DNA of 64,000 nucleotides from Cristatella mucedo (GCA_009760855.2 WPIO01000156.1:209501-273500), one strand, 5' to 3'; positions 33,552-47,004 are shown, counted from the first letter of the stretch. The notes: generated from the letters alone by a model not told the origin. Numbers and translations are program-made.

Positions 33552-33748
33552 CGTCCGGCAGCCTTTCGCCAGGCCCACCGACTGAGCTCCTCTACGATCG
33601 TAGGCGTAGCCAACCTCGGACGCACATCCGGCCGCGTCTTCTATCCTTATAAAGTGGAGGTCGGCATCGGTGGCCGGTCGAAATCGCACGCACGTGTAGG
33701 CATGGTACTCTGCCATAGCAGCGTCTACTTCAGCTCGCTCGCCGCTGC
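33552..33748 (-). CDS. Astacin metalloprotease, N-terminal catalytic exon
   Basis: 65 codons plus a 2-nt split codon. Reads GERAEVDAAMAEYHAYTCVR, FRPATDADLHFIRI, then GCASEVGY and GAQSVGLAKGCRT. This is the astacin stretch with the conserved early Cys (TCVRF) and the C-S-x-V-G segment before the zinc site. The donor ACG|gtaagc is strong; the acceptor is cgctcgttgaag. Phase 1 in matches the exon at 33,981-34,066 and phase 0 out matches the zinc-site exon. Confidence 0.9.
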
Positions 33749-33980
33749 CTTCAACGAGCGCACAGCCTGGCGAGCGGACGTGCGTCGAGGACGACCGGGC
33801 GCGGGCTAGTCGCAGGATAGCGGAAGCAGCAAAGTCACGACCAGAGCGCGAAGTCACGGCACGGAAAGGTTCTCGTTCGCAGATCTCGCTCTGCTGACGC
33901 GGAGCCCGCCTCGCGGCAGCTGGCGATGACTCCGTCCGCTTTGTACGAATGAGTCATTGGCGCTGCGTCACTTTGCTTAC

Positions 33981-34066
33981 TGAAATCCGGTGCTATCGAA
34001 TACGGGATTTGAGCCAGGGGCCAGCGCTTTAGTAAATTCCTTTCCGCCTTTCGTTTCTTCAGCCTC
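33981..34066 (-). CDS. Astacin metalloprotease, mature N-terminus exon
   Basis: 86 nt: RLKKRKAERNLLKRWPLAQI then PYSIAPDF and a split Ser. R-N-x-x-x-x-W-P-x-x-x-I-P-Y-x-I is the start of the mature astacin domain, and the basic run before it is a likely cleavage site for propeptide removal. The acceptor is cttcgttgcag and the donor TTCA|gtaagc. It enters in phase 2 and leaves in phase 1, and both fit. Confidence 0.88.
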
Positions 34067-34210
34067 CTGCAACGAAGCGAGGGCGCCGCCGGAAGCTCGA
34101 CGATTGACGGGCAAAAGGGCTGCATGGTCGTATTGCGAAGGTTGCACGCACGCGCTGTCAGAGATTACGCGCAGAGCCGCCTTCCATCCAGCGAGCGCTT
34201 GCGGACCGAC

Positions 34211-34283
34211 CTCGCCGCTGCCCGCACTCCTTCGGCCGAGCGCGAGGGTGGCGACAGTTGCTCGCCCGCTTCCGGCTGGGAGC
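34211..34283 (-). CDS. Candidate astacin propeptide exon
   Basis: 73 nt giving SQPEAGEQLSPPSRSAEGVR then AAA. Enters in phase 1 and leaves in phase 2, exactly what its neighbours need. The acceptor is good (tttctgctcggacgctgtag); the donor GCGAG|gtcggt is weak. Propeptide sequence is poorly conserved in the family, so support is from phase only. Confidence 0.45.
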
Positions 34284-34374
34284 CTACAGCGTCCGAGCAG
34301 AAAGTCGAGATTCGGAGATCGCGCACAGAAGGCGCACCCGAAAGGCCGGCACCGCTGGCTTCCGCCTGCCTAAC

Positions 34375-34435
34375 CTTGGCTCAGGACGCTGAGGACGACG
34401 TCCGCTAGCGACGCCGGCTGCACTTTGACGACGGC
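34375..34435 (-). CDS. Candidate astacin propeptide exon
   Basis: 61 nt: AVVKVQPASLADVVLSVLSQ plus 1 nt. The acceptor gtttgccaatgcag and donor CAAG|gttagg are acceptable. Phase 0 in and 1 out fit both neighbours. It would lie just after the signal peptide. Confidence 0.45.
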
Positions 34436-34637
34436 CTGCATTGGCAAACGCGGTGGCGCCGACGTGTGAGCGAGCGGCTCGCAGCGCCGCCCAGCGGCTC
34501 GCAGTGAGCGGCTCGCAGCGGGCGGCGCCCGCCCACCGCACGGCGCCACTGGGCGGCGCTGCTGAGAAGCGAGAAGCAACGCGAAGGCTACCGAGAGCCG
34601 GACGTCGCGGACGCGGAGGCGCTGCGGCGCAGTTCAC

Positions 34638-34682
34638 CTCGAAGCCGAGCAGCGCGTAGGCGAGCACTCTGGGCGACACCAT
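34638..34682 (-). CDS. Candidate first astacin exon (signal peptide)
   Basis: Begins with ATG in strong context (gac ATG G) and encodes MVSPRVLAYALLGFE, a short hydrophobic run suitable for secretion, then the donor GAG|gtgaac in phase 0. If the donor is ignored the frame runs on in GC-rich sequence to 34,284. The start is chosen because it is the first ATG that gives a hydrophobic leader and a phase chain to the catalytic exons. Confidence 0.45.
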
Positions 34683-34799
34683 GTCGCGTTCTCTAGCGAA
34701 GCAGCCGAGCAGCGCCTGCCGACGACGACGCTCGCTGTGTGCGTACGCGAGGCGTGCGAGACAGACGCGTAAAAGCTTCGACAGACAGCCTGGAAAAAA

Positions 34800-34855
34800 G
34801 TGGGAGTATTTATTTCGGCGACCTGCCGCCGCTAGCATCTTTATTTATGGTGCCG
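34800..34855 (-). promoter_or_regulatory. Possible astacin core promoter
   Basis: On the minus strand two TATA-like boxes, ccataaataaag (about 34,840-34,850) and gaaataaatactc (about 34,805-34,817), lie 120-170 bp upstream of the candidate ATG in GC-rich DNA. Inferred from position and sequence only. Confidence 0.3.
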
Positions 34856-35500
34856 AGGAGTCACGGACTGACGATGGCGAAGCTCGCGTGGGCGCGGCGC
34901 CAAAACTGCCATTGGTAATGGATTTTCCGCCAGCGACTATCCGCCGTCGTCGACGTACTGTGGGCGTTGTTTTTTGCCCGATTGCGTCGGCCTGAGCAAT
35001 GGAGACCTCCTGACGAGCTAGCAACGGTCACGTCCCAGTCGGTTTCGCGCACGCACGCATGCTTGCGTATCCTCCACCTTTTATTAGCGGGGCCTCGACG
35101 ACCTGGCGACTGCTGAGTGCAGACTTCGCGGTCCGCCCTCTTCCAGCGATAGCAGTGCCTCACGTGACACTAAGCGGTCGCCCCGCCCCCCCCCCAAGTA
35201 GCCCGGTCTGAGCCGCCGGCACTCTCGGGTAGGGTGGTTGCAAAAAGACGTCGCAGGGCCAACTACAGCTGATTTCTCGCTTTCGCGCGGAGCAGCGTCG
35301 GTCACTAGTCTGGGTAAAGCTGCGAGCCCCGCGGTCTCGTTTGGCTGGCGGCGAGCCAAGGTTTAGCTCAGCGGCGACCGACAGCCGAGACTGCGTTCCA
35401 AATGGCGGGCTAGCTCGATGTTGTCTCCGCGAAACTCGGATAGATATATTGCCTCCTAGCCCACGGCGGAGCTTTTAATTCTCACTAAGTAGCTGGAATT
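34856..35500. other. GC-rich upstream region of the astacin gene
   Basis: CpG-rich sequence continuing from about 33.4 kb. It could hold promoter sequence. No repeat family or further gene recognised. Confidence 0.4.
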
Positions 35501-35869
35501 TGGGTATTATTATTATTATTATTATTATTAATGCTGCCACTAGTGGCTCCTAGTTTTTCAACGTACGTAGGTGCATCTTTTGCGAAAAGCCGACCTTTCG
35601 CATTGGCTCACGAAGAATTGCTTCGGCTTGCCAGGACTATCCGCGTATCCTTCGGTTGAACCTGTCTTTCATGAGCCTACCGTTAGTTGCGGTTGCATGC
35701 AACAGCAGGAGTGGATGCACTCAACGTATTAATCAGAACAACTGTAAAACCATTGAGCGAATTAAAGCCGCGGTCTGTCGTGGGGCTGAGTACCGACAAT
35801 CTTCGTCTCGAGCAAGCGGTGACTGTTGCTATAGACCCTGGCTCACCGGTCGATATCCTACCATTGGAG
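35501..35869. other. (ATT)n and unassigned sequence
   Basis: (att)n at 35,505-35,530, perhaps a retroelement tail. The rest shows nothing. Confidence 0.4.
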
Positions 35870-36000
35870 CCGATGTAAAGTGACTGGAAAGAGATTCGAC
35901 ACTGCAGCGGCATTATAATAAAATACGTAATAGTTCTAATAACTCGCTGTATAGCGCTCTAAGAGAGCCGAATCTCGGCGAGGCGCCTTGCAAGTCTCGA
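35870..36000. mobile_element. LINE-A 3' stub beside a SINE1 tail stub
   Basis: gatgtaaagtgactggaaag and agattcgac at 35,870-35,905 (plus, LINE-A-like end), then tgtatagcgctctaagagag and aggcgccttgc at 35,948-35,990 (minus, SINE1-like tail). Together they form an imperfect inverted pair. Confidence 0.5.
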
Positions 36001-36654
36001 TTTTAAAATACCAAATGCCTAGGGTTAATGGCATGCCCGGTATCGTGCTTAGACGGTGGCATGCGAAACCGCACAAGTAGCGCGCTTTAACTGCAGACGA
36101 CCAGTACGCTGAAGCGCGCACAAGAAGCACACGCTGAGCGGGCAAACGCTGAGCAGTGAGACCTCGGAGCTGAGTACGACCACTGCGGCAAACGCTGAGT
36201 AGTACGACCTCTAGTGGGCCTTCGTGGCTGAATGCGCTGAATGCGTAAGCCAAGCGCTCGGCGGAAAGATTACTGACCGTTCGGTCGCTGTAACAAAGGG
36301 AAAGCCGACCAGAACTGACCGGAAGTGCGTCCTAATAATAACTTCTCTTCTGTAGACGCTTCTTCTGAAGACGTTTCTTCTGCGGACGCCGTTCCTGCGT
36401 CAGTTCACTGTTATACTTTGCCTCCGCCGTTTACGCGAAGCAGATGAGGAATGACCCTTCGAGGCCACTGGGCCAGAGGTCAAAACTCAGAAGAAGTCAG
36501 TTCACTGTTGAGCTTTTTGCTGACGTCGGCTCAGCAAATCCGAGCAAGTAGGCTCCTCATCCGTTGCCATAATTTTGTTACTCATTAGCTGTTAATTTAA
36601 TGGTTTATAGCTGCTTACGCACTAGCTCGGTAACGGTCATTACGCTAGTTAGGC
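36001..36654. other. Unassigned
   Basis: Short internal repeats (cttctgtagacgcttcttct, gaagacgtttcttctgcgga at about 36,345-36,390, and a repeated gcaaacgctgag). No gene recognised. Confidence 0.35.
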
Positions 36655-36816
36655 CCAGCGGTTAAAGTTCCCACACCCCCCCGACCGAGGTCAATGAGGT
36701 CAAGCAAGTAGGGTTAAGTAAACCTGTTCGATAGCCGAGGTCGTGGGCTCGAGCCCCATGGCATATGTGAACCGCCCGGAATACAGATTAAATTTTCTTA
36801 GGACTTTATGAAAATG

Positions 36817-36821
<5 letters not shown>
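36655..36821 (+). mobile_element. SINE1
   Basis: gcccagcggttaaagttccc (A box), ggtcgtgggctcgagcccca (B box), gaaccgcccggaatacagat, taaattttcttaggacttta (tail). A short extra duplication of the head region is present. Runs directly into (at)n. Confidence 0.8.
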
Positions 36822-38920
<2,099 letters not shown>

Positions 38921-39178
38921 GCTTCAAGTGTCAACAAGACTGACGCAAATTGTATCGTTATTTATTCGCAAGCTCGGTCACGATGCATCGCCCATGGCTA
39001 CTCCAGCTTACGACCTGAAACGGTGAGACGCGGTTTTATTGTGAGGTTATCGTTGATAGCTCTGTAGAGGAGTCCGTATCATTAGGCTACTTGCAGGTTA
39101 TTCAGACATTTACCCGAGTTTTTAAACCGTTCGGCAACGTTGACGCTGAGCGACCGTTTTCAATGTACCAGCTCATGC
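38921..39178. other. Unassigned
   Basis: Nothing recognised. Confidence 0.3.
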
Positions 39179-39489
39179 GCAGCGGCTGAGCCAGAGAGTG
39201 CCAGGGGGGCATTTGCCCCCCCCCCACCTACAGCGGGGCATCGATCTGGACCGTCTCCTATTCCTGTGTCCCCCCCCGACCGTCACCAATGACGAAACCC
39301 GGCCTTGATTCTGCTCGACGAGCAACCGCTGAGTTCATGCAGAATAAAGCATACGATTGTGTGCTTAGTTTAGCGTTTAGCCCCGCTTGCATACAAATCC
39401 TGCGGGTTGTTACCATAGTTACATAGAGCAGAAAAAAGTCTAGGAACACCTAGAAAAAAACCTAGAAAAAAATCCTGGCTCAGCCACCG
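39179..39489. mobile_element. hAT-like MITE
   Basis: The left end cagcggctgagccaga is inverted relative to the right end tcctggctcagccaccg. Internal G/C runs (ggggggcatttgcccccc) near the left end and poly-A near the right are typical of this MITE type and resemble the element at 22,823-23,105. About 310 bp, non-coding. No clear target duplication. Confidence 0.6.
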
Positions 39490-39799
39490 GGAAGGCGGCT
39501 GGTTATCGGCGTTAGAGGGTATGCACCAATACACCGAAGACGACTTTATTCTTCATTGACGCCGATAAAAATGCATTTCAGTTTAGACAAACTCGACACT
39601 ATTTATTTTGAGTGGATATGACTGGTTGCAAACTTTTAGTTCATATTTGGTGAAGATTTCTCCCCTTCTTGAAGATTACGTTAGGCACTACCTACGGAGA
39701 CGTTTGCTAAGGAATAGATGCACACACTAGCGCTGATCCTAGCCCTTTTCGAGCTTGGGTTAAGCTTATCTCGACAACGTTGTTAAGCGTAGACTGAAA
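39490..39799. other. Unassigned
   Basis: Nothing recognised. Confidence 0.3.
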
Positions 39800-39965
39800 C
39801 TTAACGGTCCAAATACAATTTGAGGACATGATGAGGCTGAAATTGGCGCAGCAATGCAGGGGCTAAGCCATGGTGGGCTTTCAGGGTCAAAGAAGAATTT
39901 CATGGGTTGATAAGCGGGAGCTACAGCAGCTCCGTCAGCAAAAAGACTCGCGGCTGAACTATTCG
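39800..39965 (-). mobile_element. LINE-B stub
   Basis: acatgatgaggctgaaattg, gcgcagcaatgcagg, agccatggtgggctttcagg gtca: reverse of the LINE-B region encoding LLHQF-x-x-RALRS and upstream. Confidence 0.65.
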
Positions 39966-40111
39966 ATAATAATCATAATAATTATAAGAGCAATACAATT
40001 GTATTGCACTTCGAAAATAATTCATTTCTTTCCATGTGCAGTAAAACTCGCTGCAGCAGAATGAGCATGTAATGGTTAGCGACGTTCGCGGAAACCAAAC
40101 CTTCTTGTTGA

Positions 40112-40578
40112 TTCAATTGCCCGGCACAATCTAGGCTCTCACTTTTATGCAGATGACATTCAGTTGTACCTTTGCTTTGATCCCTCCCAGCCCTAAAGCA
40201 CGATGAATTCTCTACACACTCTTGCTGCATGTATAGATGACATTCGCACATGGTTGGCAGCAAACTTTCTTTAACTGAATAATCATAGAAACCAACTTAC
40301 TAGTTACGACCAAACTAAGTGTGATTCAGAAATTGAAAAGGCTAACGCTCAAAATCGGCTCTGCCAGCATATCCTGTTGAATTTGCACGAAATCTAGGCG
40401 TCCTGTACCCAAGTGACCATTCATTTGACGACCACATCAGCTCCGCAGTCAAGTCTGCCTACTTTCAACTACATAACATTGGTAAAGATGGGGCTTGCTT
40501 AGACAGGGATACCACATCTAAATTGATCCATGCATCTGTGACATCTCTTCTCGACTCCTGTAGCTAACTGCTTGCCGG
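40112..40578 (+). mobile_element. LINE-A (host copy), first part
   Basis: Decayed RT from the ADVIAKHNLGFHFYADD region to CNSLLAG (ctgcttgccggt). Interrupted at 40,578 by an opposite-strand LINE-A and resumes at about 42,836. Confidence 0.85.
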
Positions 40579-42835
40579 TAATAATAATAATGTACTTGAT
40601 AAAGCGGCATCAGAGAACTTAATCTCTTTCTAGGCGCTTTACATTTGCTGCAAAGGGAAATGCAATTAAATGGTAAGTAAAATCATGCTTGAAAAACAAA
40701 CAAAATGATTAACATGGTTAGGGGTGACATGCACAGGGTCAGCGTGCAAATGTTGTTAGTGGCAGCATGCATAGTGTCAGCACGCATTAGCACGTGAAGG
40801 ACGAATCACAGGGACCCACTAAATGCTGTCCTAAATAGGTGTCTTCAAGTTCCTTTTAAATGTGGTCAGGTCAGGGGATGTTCTGACGCAGGTCGGGAGG
40901 GAGTTCCAGGCTTTGGGAGCATACGAACTAAATGCACGGTCTCCAAAGGATTTGAGGTTTGTACGAGGTATTTCTAGACTGTTGGATTCCGAAAAGCAGG
41001 TGGTACGATGCTTGGCCTGATGGGGAAGTATGTCGGAGAGATAGGCTGGAGCTAAAGAATGAAGTGACCTAAAAGTGAGCGACAAAACCTTGAAGTCAAT
41101 CCGTTGCTTGACTGGTAGCCAGTGCAGGTCGGCGAGAAGTGGAGTAATGTGGCAACTGCGGCGCTCACGACAAACAAGCCTAGCAGTGGAGTTTTGCACC
41201 AGCTGCAATCGCCTGATCGCACATGCTGGTAGGCCAGTAAGCAGTGAGTTGCAGAAGACGAGACGAGATGTCACGAATGCATGGACCAACTTAGATGTGG
41301 TATCCTTATCTAAACAAGCCCGAATTTTAGCAATATTATGAAGCTGAAAATAGGCAGATTTGACCGTGGAGCTGATATGGTCGTCTAACGAGAGGTTGCT
41401 TTGGAATATGACACCTAGATTTCGAGCTGATTCAACAGGAGATATGCTGGCAGAGCCAATTTTGAGCGTCAGCCTTTCCAATTTCTGAATCACACTGGGT
41501 TTGCCCATAACTAGTAAGTTAGTTTTGTCATCGTTTAGTTTTAGAAAATTTGCTGCCATCCATGTGCGGATGTCATCAATGCATGCAGCAAGTGAGTTTA
41601 GAGATTTTGAGGTGCTCGAAGGCTGGGAGAGATCAAAGCAAAGGTACAACTGAGTGTCATCTGCATAAAAGTGAAAGCCTAGATTGTGCTTGGCAATCAC
41701 ATCAGCAAGAGGAAGAGTATAAACCGTGAAAAGAACCGGACCTAGCACGGAGCCCCGAGGTACTCCATATTTCAGAGGTACTTCAGATGATCTTTGTCCA
41801 TTCACGTCAATACTCTGGAGTCTCCCACTGAGATAGGACCTGAACCACTGCAGAGCAGTGCCAGTGATGCCCAGGCGAGATGAGAGGCGCTCTAGAAGAA
41901 CTTTGTGATCGATGGTGTCAAAAGCTGCCGAAAGATCAAGCAAAACAAGCAGAGACACTACCTACGTCTGCATTCCTAAGTAGGTCGTTGTATACCCTAA
42001 GCAATGCTGACTCTGTGGAGTGATTAGCTCTAAAGCCAGACTGAAACTTACTAGCAAGGTGTGAGGTTTCGATATATAAGTTCAGCTGGTCCGCCACGAC
42101 CCGTTCCAGTGTCTTTGATAGAAATGGTAGAAGGGAGACTGGGCGGTAGTTGCTCACGTTCTCTTGGTCTAGTGTTGCTTTCTTGAGGAGAGGCCTGACT
42201 ACAGCTTTTTTGAAAGGTGCTGGGACATGACCTGAGGCTAATGACATATCAATGATGTTAGTTATGCATGGCAGCAGCAGATCAATGCAACGTAGGAGCA
42301 GGACAGTGGCAATAGGGTCCAGAGGACTTGTCTTCTTTGATTGCGATACGAACTTTAGGACTAGATCACTAGTGACCTGCTTAAATGCAGACATTGAGGT
42401 GCAGCCAGGAACCTAGGAACAGCATTCTAGTGGGGAGGTTGTCAACGCAGGGATGGATTCCCTGATCTTGTCTATCTTCTGCACAAAGAATCGAGAGAAG
42501 CGATCGGCTAGATCATCACAAGGATCATCAGGTAAGGAGCTAATCTGGGTATGGTTGAGGAGATGGTTTATTGTCGACATCAGCATTTTTGGATTATGCA
42601 TCTGTGATTCAACAATGTTTATATAGAAGCTAGACTTGGCCTTTGCTAGGATCGATTGGTACGACCTACAGTAGTCTTCATAAGCCTGTCGATGGACAGT
42701 TAGTCCGGATCTTTTGTATGCTTTTTCAAGCTTTCGTTTAGTAGACTTGGCTAGTTTAAAGTCTGCGGTAAACCATAGGCCGTCTGGGCGGGGGCGCACA
42801 GTGTGCTTTGTCAGAGGTGCAAACTCGTCGAGCGT
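40579..42835 (-). mobile_element. Youngest LINE-A copy, nested in an older LINE-A
   Basis: About 2.26 kb. The minus strand encodes the EN-RT linker (FAPLTKHTVRPRPDGLWFTA), RT motifs (NYRPVSLLPFLSKTLERVVA, FRANHSTESALLRVYNDLL, DLSAAFDTIDHKVLLERLSS, VPRGSVLGPVLFTVYTLPLA, FYADDTQLYLC) and the C-terminal APKAWNSLP. Only one in-frame stop (TAG, about 42,414) and one 1-nt frameshift (about 41,955) interrupt it. The 3' UTR, stem-loop and (att)n tail are intact at 40,579-40,660. 5' truncated, so the endonuclease is absent. Target duplication at most ggt. Confidence 0.95.
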
Positions 42836-43490
42836 GGTCTACTGGCCTGTGATGTCAGGCGCTTACAGCTGGTGCAAAACTCTGCAGCTAGGCTTGTCTG
42901 TCGTGAGTGTCATAGTGGTCACATCGCACCACTTCTCGCCGACCTGCACCGGCTCCCAGTAAAGTAACATATTGACTTCAAGGTTTTGTCACTCACTTTT
43001 AGGTCTCTTCATTCTTTGGCTAATGCCTAACTATCACATCTACTCCCCCACCTGGCTAAGCATCGTACCAGTCGCTTTTCGGAATCTAGTCGTTTACATA
43101 TACCACGTACGAGCCTTAAATCCTTTGAAGACCGCACCTTCAGCTCGTACGCTCCCAAAGTCTGGAACTCACTTCCGAGTCACGACATCCCCTGACTTGA
43201 CCACATTTAAAAAGAAACTAAAAACACGTCTATGTATAGCAGCATTTAGTGGGTCTGTGTGATTCGTCCTTTGTGTGCTTCTGCGTGCCGACACTGTACA
43301 TGCTGCCACTAACCATATTTGCATCCTGACCCTGTGCACGTCACCTCCAACCATATTATGCTTGTTATCATTTTGAGCACGTGACCACTAACCATTCGAT
43401 CACGCTTCCTTTGCAGCAAATGTAAAGCGCCCAGAATGAGATTGATTTCTCTGAGGGCGCTATAACAAATGTATTATTAGCATTATTACC
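42836..43490 (+). mobile_element. LINE-A (host copy), second part
   Basis: Resumes as ggtctactggcctgtgatgt caggcgct, reading LLACDVRRLQLVQNS in register with the first part, then the C-terminal region and 3' UTR with agattgatttctctgagggc and an (att)n end. Confidence 0.88.
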
Positions 43491-44439
43491 AGCCAGCGCT
43501 CATGTCCCGCCTATCAAGCCACGAAACCGCATCCGCCTGGTCAAGCGACATTTCATCACCCACAAACGGTCCCCCAACAAGGGGCCATTACTCAAGCTAA
43601 ATTACTCATTACTTATGTCTTTTAGCCAGTGTCAGGCTTGTGCCTAAGGCCGCTCAGTTTGCAAGGATGGTCGTGCTTCTGTCCTCCCTGTATCCTGCTT
43701 TGGTCTTCGTTCTTGTAGGAAGTTTACAAGGAAGTTTTCCATCCGGCTTGCTTCTTACTTGCTCCAGCCCCCAGAGAGGTTCGCGGAAAAATTGGCCACG
43801 TTAAGGAGGTTGGAAATATCCCTTCGAGACGCACCTCCCTGTGAATTGAAACCTTCCTCGATTGCCTTTATCGCCCGCGGCCTCATTATTTGATTCGATG
43901 CGATGAAATCGTGGTGGCCACTAAACAAGATTTCGGGTAGAATGCTTGGATGATTTTGCCGATCAAGTCATCCGTCATGCTTGTCAAAGCGATGAAGAAG
44001 GCATGCCCTTGACGGCAGCTACGATTGGTCGTTTATTCAGTACGACCTCGGTCTGGATCAAGAAAAAGAACCGTTCTAAGTCGCCACTCAGTCTTCCATA
44101 AGCCTTGGACCGCCCCCTCTCAGTCTGGGTGACGCATGCACGGAAGACTGAAGCCGGATGGAACCAAGACACGCCTCCCCTTAAGCACCGCTTTAGGCCC
44201 AGCCGCTCGTCCGGCAAAAACCGGAGCCTTCATAGTCCGCCTACCCATACAAAGCGAAGCTGGGCAGGCATTGTATACATCTTAGGGGACAGCATAGTGC
44301 GACTTGCTTTTACACTTCTAATAGCACCACTATCTCACAGGGTTTTTGGGCGAAGCAAGACTTGAAAGGTTGAAAAACATGCGAATGTTTACGGCATGCT
44401 TACGAAAAATAATGACAGATGCCGTAATAATAGGGACTA
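43491..44439. other. Unassigned, possible old transposon
   Basis: The minus strand at about 43,990-44,110 (FFFLIQTEVVLNKRPIVAAV) is related at DNA level to about 51,420-51,510, so this is part of an unidentified repeat. Nothing else is recognised. Confidence 0.35.
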
Positions 44440-44514
44440 ACCGAATGCAGGCCATTTCCACCCGAACATTCACCCCGGACATTTCCGCCTATGTTGCTGA
44501 ATGTATAACTAAGA

Positions 44515-44516
<2 letters not shown>

Positions 44517-44584
<68 letters not shown>
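44517..44584. repeat. (CA)n microsatellite
   Basis: A pure 68-bp ca run followed by gcgctcgcgcgagcgc (itself a palindrome) and further ca. Confidence 0.95.
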
Positions 44585-44586
<2 letters not shown>

Positions 44587-44625
44587 GCTCGCGCGAGCGC
44601 ACGCACGCACACACTCACACACACT

Positions 44626-44633
44626 GATATTCA

Positions 44634-44671
<38 letters not shown>

Positions 44672-44682
44672 TGAATGAATAT
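44626..44682. repeat. Palindromic (AT)n with TTCATTCA/TGAATGAA arms
   Basis: attcattcat, (at)n, atgaatgaat: a self-complementary block of about 55 bp inside the 44.4-45.1 kb element. Confidence 0.8.
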
Positions 44683-45140
44683 CTAATGAAGTTCACACTC
44701 TATTGAAGTAAAATCAACTCAGTATAATTAAAGGTTTTGTTAATTCCGTGTGACATAGTCACTGGTTGGCCACAGTCCATTTGAGTAGTATAATCACAAA
44801 ACTGTACTTAGACGTTTTGCTCAATGAACTATTGATAGGCCAATCAGACCAATCCTGAAAAACGAGCAATAAAAAGGTGCAATCACGGTACTCCGCACAA
44901 CGCATATTAGTATATATAATAAATACTACACGTTGCAAGACAGTTTATATGGCATTTCTAATGACAATAATGTAGGACTAAGTTATATATTATATACTAT
45001 ATAATATTTTTACAAGATATGTAAACAAGACAGATTATATCGTGGCATTTCTATACGGGATGGGAGGAAATGCCCTAACCCAGGGGGGATGTCCGGGGGA
45101 AATGTCCGGGTGGAAATGTCCGGGGGGGGGGAATGTCCGT

Positions 45141-46080
45141 CTATCGACTAACTAGTGATGCAAACATCATCGTGCAAGACCGCGTGTGACCAAAAGAAGG
45201 TTTGTCATCGACTTCCGCACCAGGCACAACATTCATGGTTATAGCATCACGCAATTGGCACAGATGGGTCACAGTCCGATCGCTGAATGCTAGCGTACGA
45301 CCTCGACCGAATCTCGGCCGAGAGACAGTCGATGATTTGACGGATGTCGTGCCGTAATTTCCCGACTCTGCATGCACACAGCCAACCTGAGTTAGGAGAT
45401 CGGTGGTTGACAGGGCTTCGTGCGAGAAGCCTACATTTTGCACTAACAAAACACCATAAGAAAAACAACAAAACACATATTTGACAAGCCAAAACGAATT
45501 TGCATTGCATTGTAGCAATCAAACCAATCGCATCTAGGACGATTCGACGCGGAGTGAGCAGCACGATAAAGTTGTAAATCCATGGCATTGGAACTAATAA
45601 TGCTCGTTCTGTCAAAAGTGAACGCCCTGTTGAAAACGCTTCCTTGTGCCCCTAGCTAACTTCAGATCACTCGGAGACCGTGCCTTTTGTAATTTTTCTG
45701 CCAAAGTTCGGATCGCGATACCGATTGATACGCCGTGTCATATCGTGGCTTGACGATACTCACACTAAGCCGATAACTATCTGCTCCACGCAGCCATTGC
45801 TGTGTCCGTGTGAATTTCAATTCTCTGTGGCTAAGCGTTATGAAACTGTGCACGTCGTTACTAAAGGCAACAGCGACATGCTTATGTACCGCCATTTTTC
45901 CTGTGTGCTGTGCTTGCCTTCGCACGACTGAGTGAGTGCTACTAGCGGGGTCCTGCTAACCATCGGCCGTGAGTCCTTTGAGCGCTTTTGTAAGCCTGTC
46001 CTTTCAATTACATATTGAGTTCTTTTGCATACTTACCTAAACGGGTTATCTTGCTTTCCACTAAACATTGGTTGTAGTCT
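45141..46080. other. Unassigned, with a LINE-A scrap
   Basis: Minus-strand frames of 122-125 codons (45,141-45,615) match nothing known to me and lack splice support. At 45,650-45,715 a short plus-strand scrap cttcagatcactcggagacc gtgcc resembles LINE-A. Confidence 0.35.
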
Positions 46081-46160
46081 CTCTTGCAGGGAGTTGTAAA
46101 CCACCCGAATAAAGATTAGGTTCTCTTATGGTTTTATAAAAGTAATTTTATTATTAAGGT
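46081..46160 (+). mobile_element. SINE1 3' stub
   Basis: ccacccgaataaagattagg, ttctcttatggttttataaa and attattaa: the SINE1 tail without the tRNA-like head. Confidence 0.55.
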
Positions 46161-47004
46161 ATAGACAGGTGCCTCTCTATATATCTGAATATAGCATATA
46201 GGAAGGGCTGGCCCAAAAATCCATGCTCGCCTGGAGGCAGGTAGCGCCAATCTCAAATATTACCGAGCTAACGACCAGGCAAAACTCACCCATAAAGTAG
46301 GATTGATATTAGAGACTACATGCGATGGAAACTATATTATACAGCACGATGCTACCTCAGTTTTTCTGCTAGGTATGACCACACACACATTGAGCTCGAT
46401 TGGCAGTTTCAAGCAGACCCGGGAAAATTTGTGATTTTCGAAAGAAGTTTCTGGTACAAGCATCGCAACCCGGCAAAGTAGGATAGAGAGGATTTGTCAA
46501 ACTTTCTCACTCAAAAAATGCACAACAATTACTTATTCGGGCATTCGTGAATAGTCAGCGTTTAGGCAAGCTCAAGCTCACGATAGGGCCAAGCATGGTT
46601 CTCGCCTATGCAAGAAACCGATGTTGCAGTATCAGCCGACTGAAGAAAAACAAGAGATAAAACCTGATCTCCATTTAAGTAATGGAAGACATCTGCGATA
46701 TAATCAAGACGCAACATCAACATTTGAGTATTTGATGTGCTCCTGGTCAAAAACGCAGATTAATGATCAGGCGACAAATACAAGTAATCACGGCGCTATA
46801 ATAAATTACTTCGAGATAGGACGATAATTACTAGTCAACAAAGCATTTTAATGTATAAATGCTTGACATGGTATACATACAAGTCAGCACAACATGATAA
46901 TCCATGAATATAAAAGATGCTTGTCTAAGCACGATAACTTACTTGTCATTTAAATCTTGATCATTGTTTATCCAGCAGCAAACCATAATTAAAAATGATG
47001 AATA
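46161..47004. other. Unassigned
   Basis: AT-rich, no repeat or exon recognised. Confidence 0.35.

Larger units (their letters stand above)
44440..45140. mobile_element. Element with inverted GTCCGG-rich ends
   Basis: catttccacccgaacattca, ccccggacatttccgcc (about 44,449-44,485) is inverted at 45,095-45,137 (gggggaaatgtccgggtgga, aatgtccggggggggg). The right end carries three to four ggaaatgtccggg-type units. The 700-bp span has no transposase, only microsatellites and AT-rich DNA. Probably a non-autonomous DNA transposon. Confidence 0.45.

Noticed and set aside
34284-34838. 184-codon minus-strand frame read as one protein
   Set aside because: GC-rich with Ala/Arg repeats; only its internal ATG segment fits the astacin phase chain.
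43984-44217. Retroviral or BEL-type integrase fragment (VVLNKRPI)
   Set aside because: Only a short motif resembles integrase; no catalytic residues or flanking LTR were seen.
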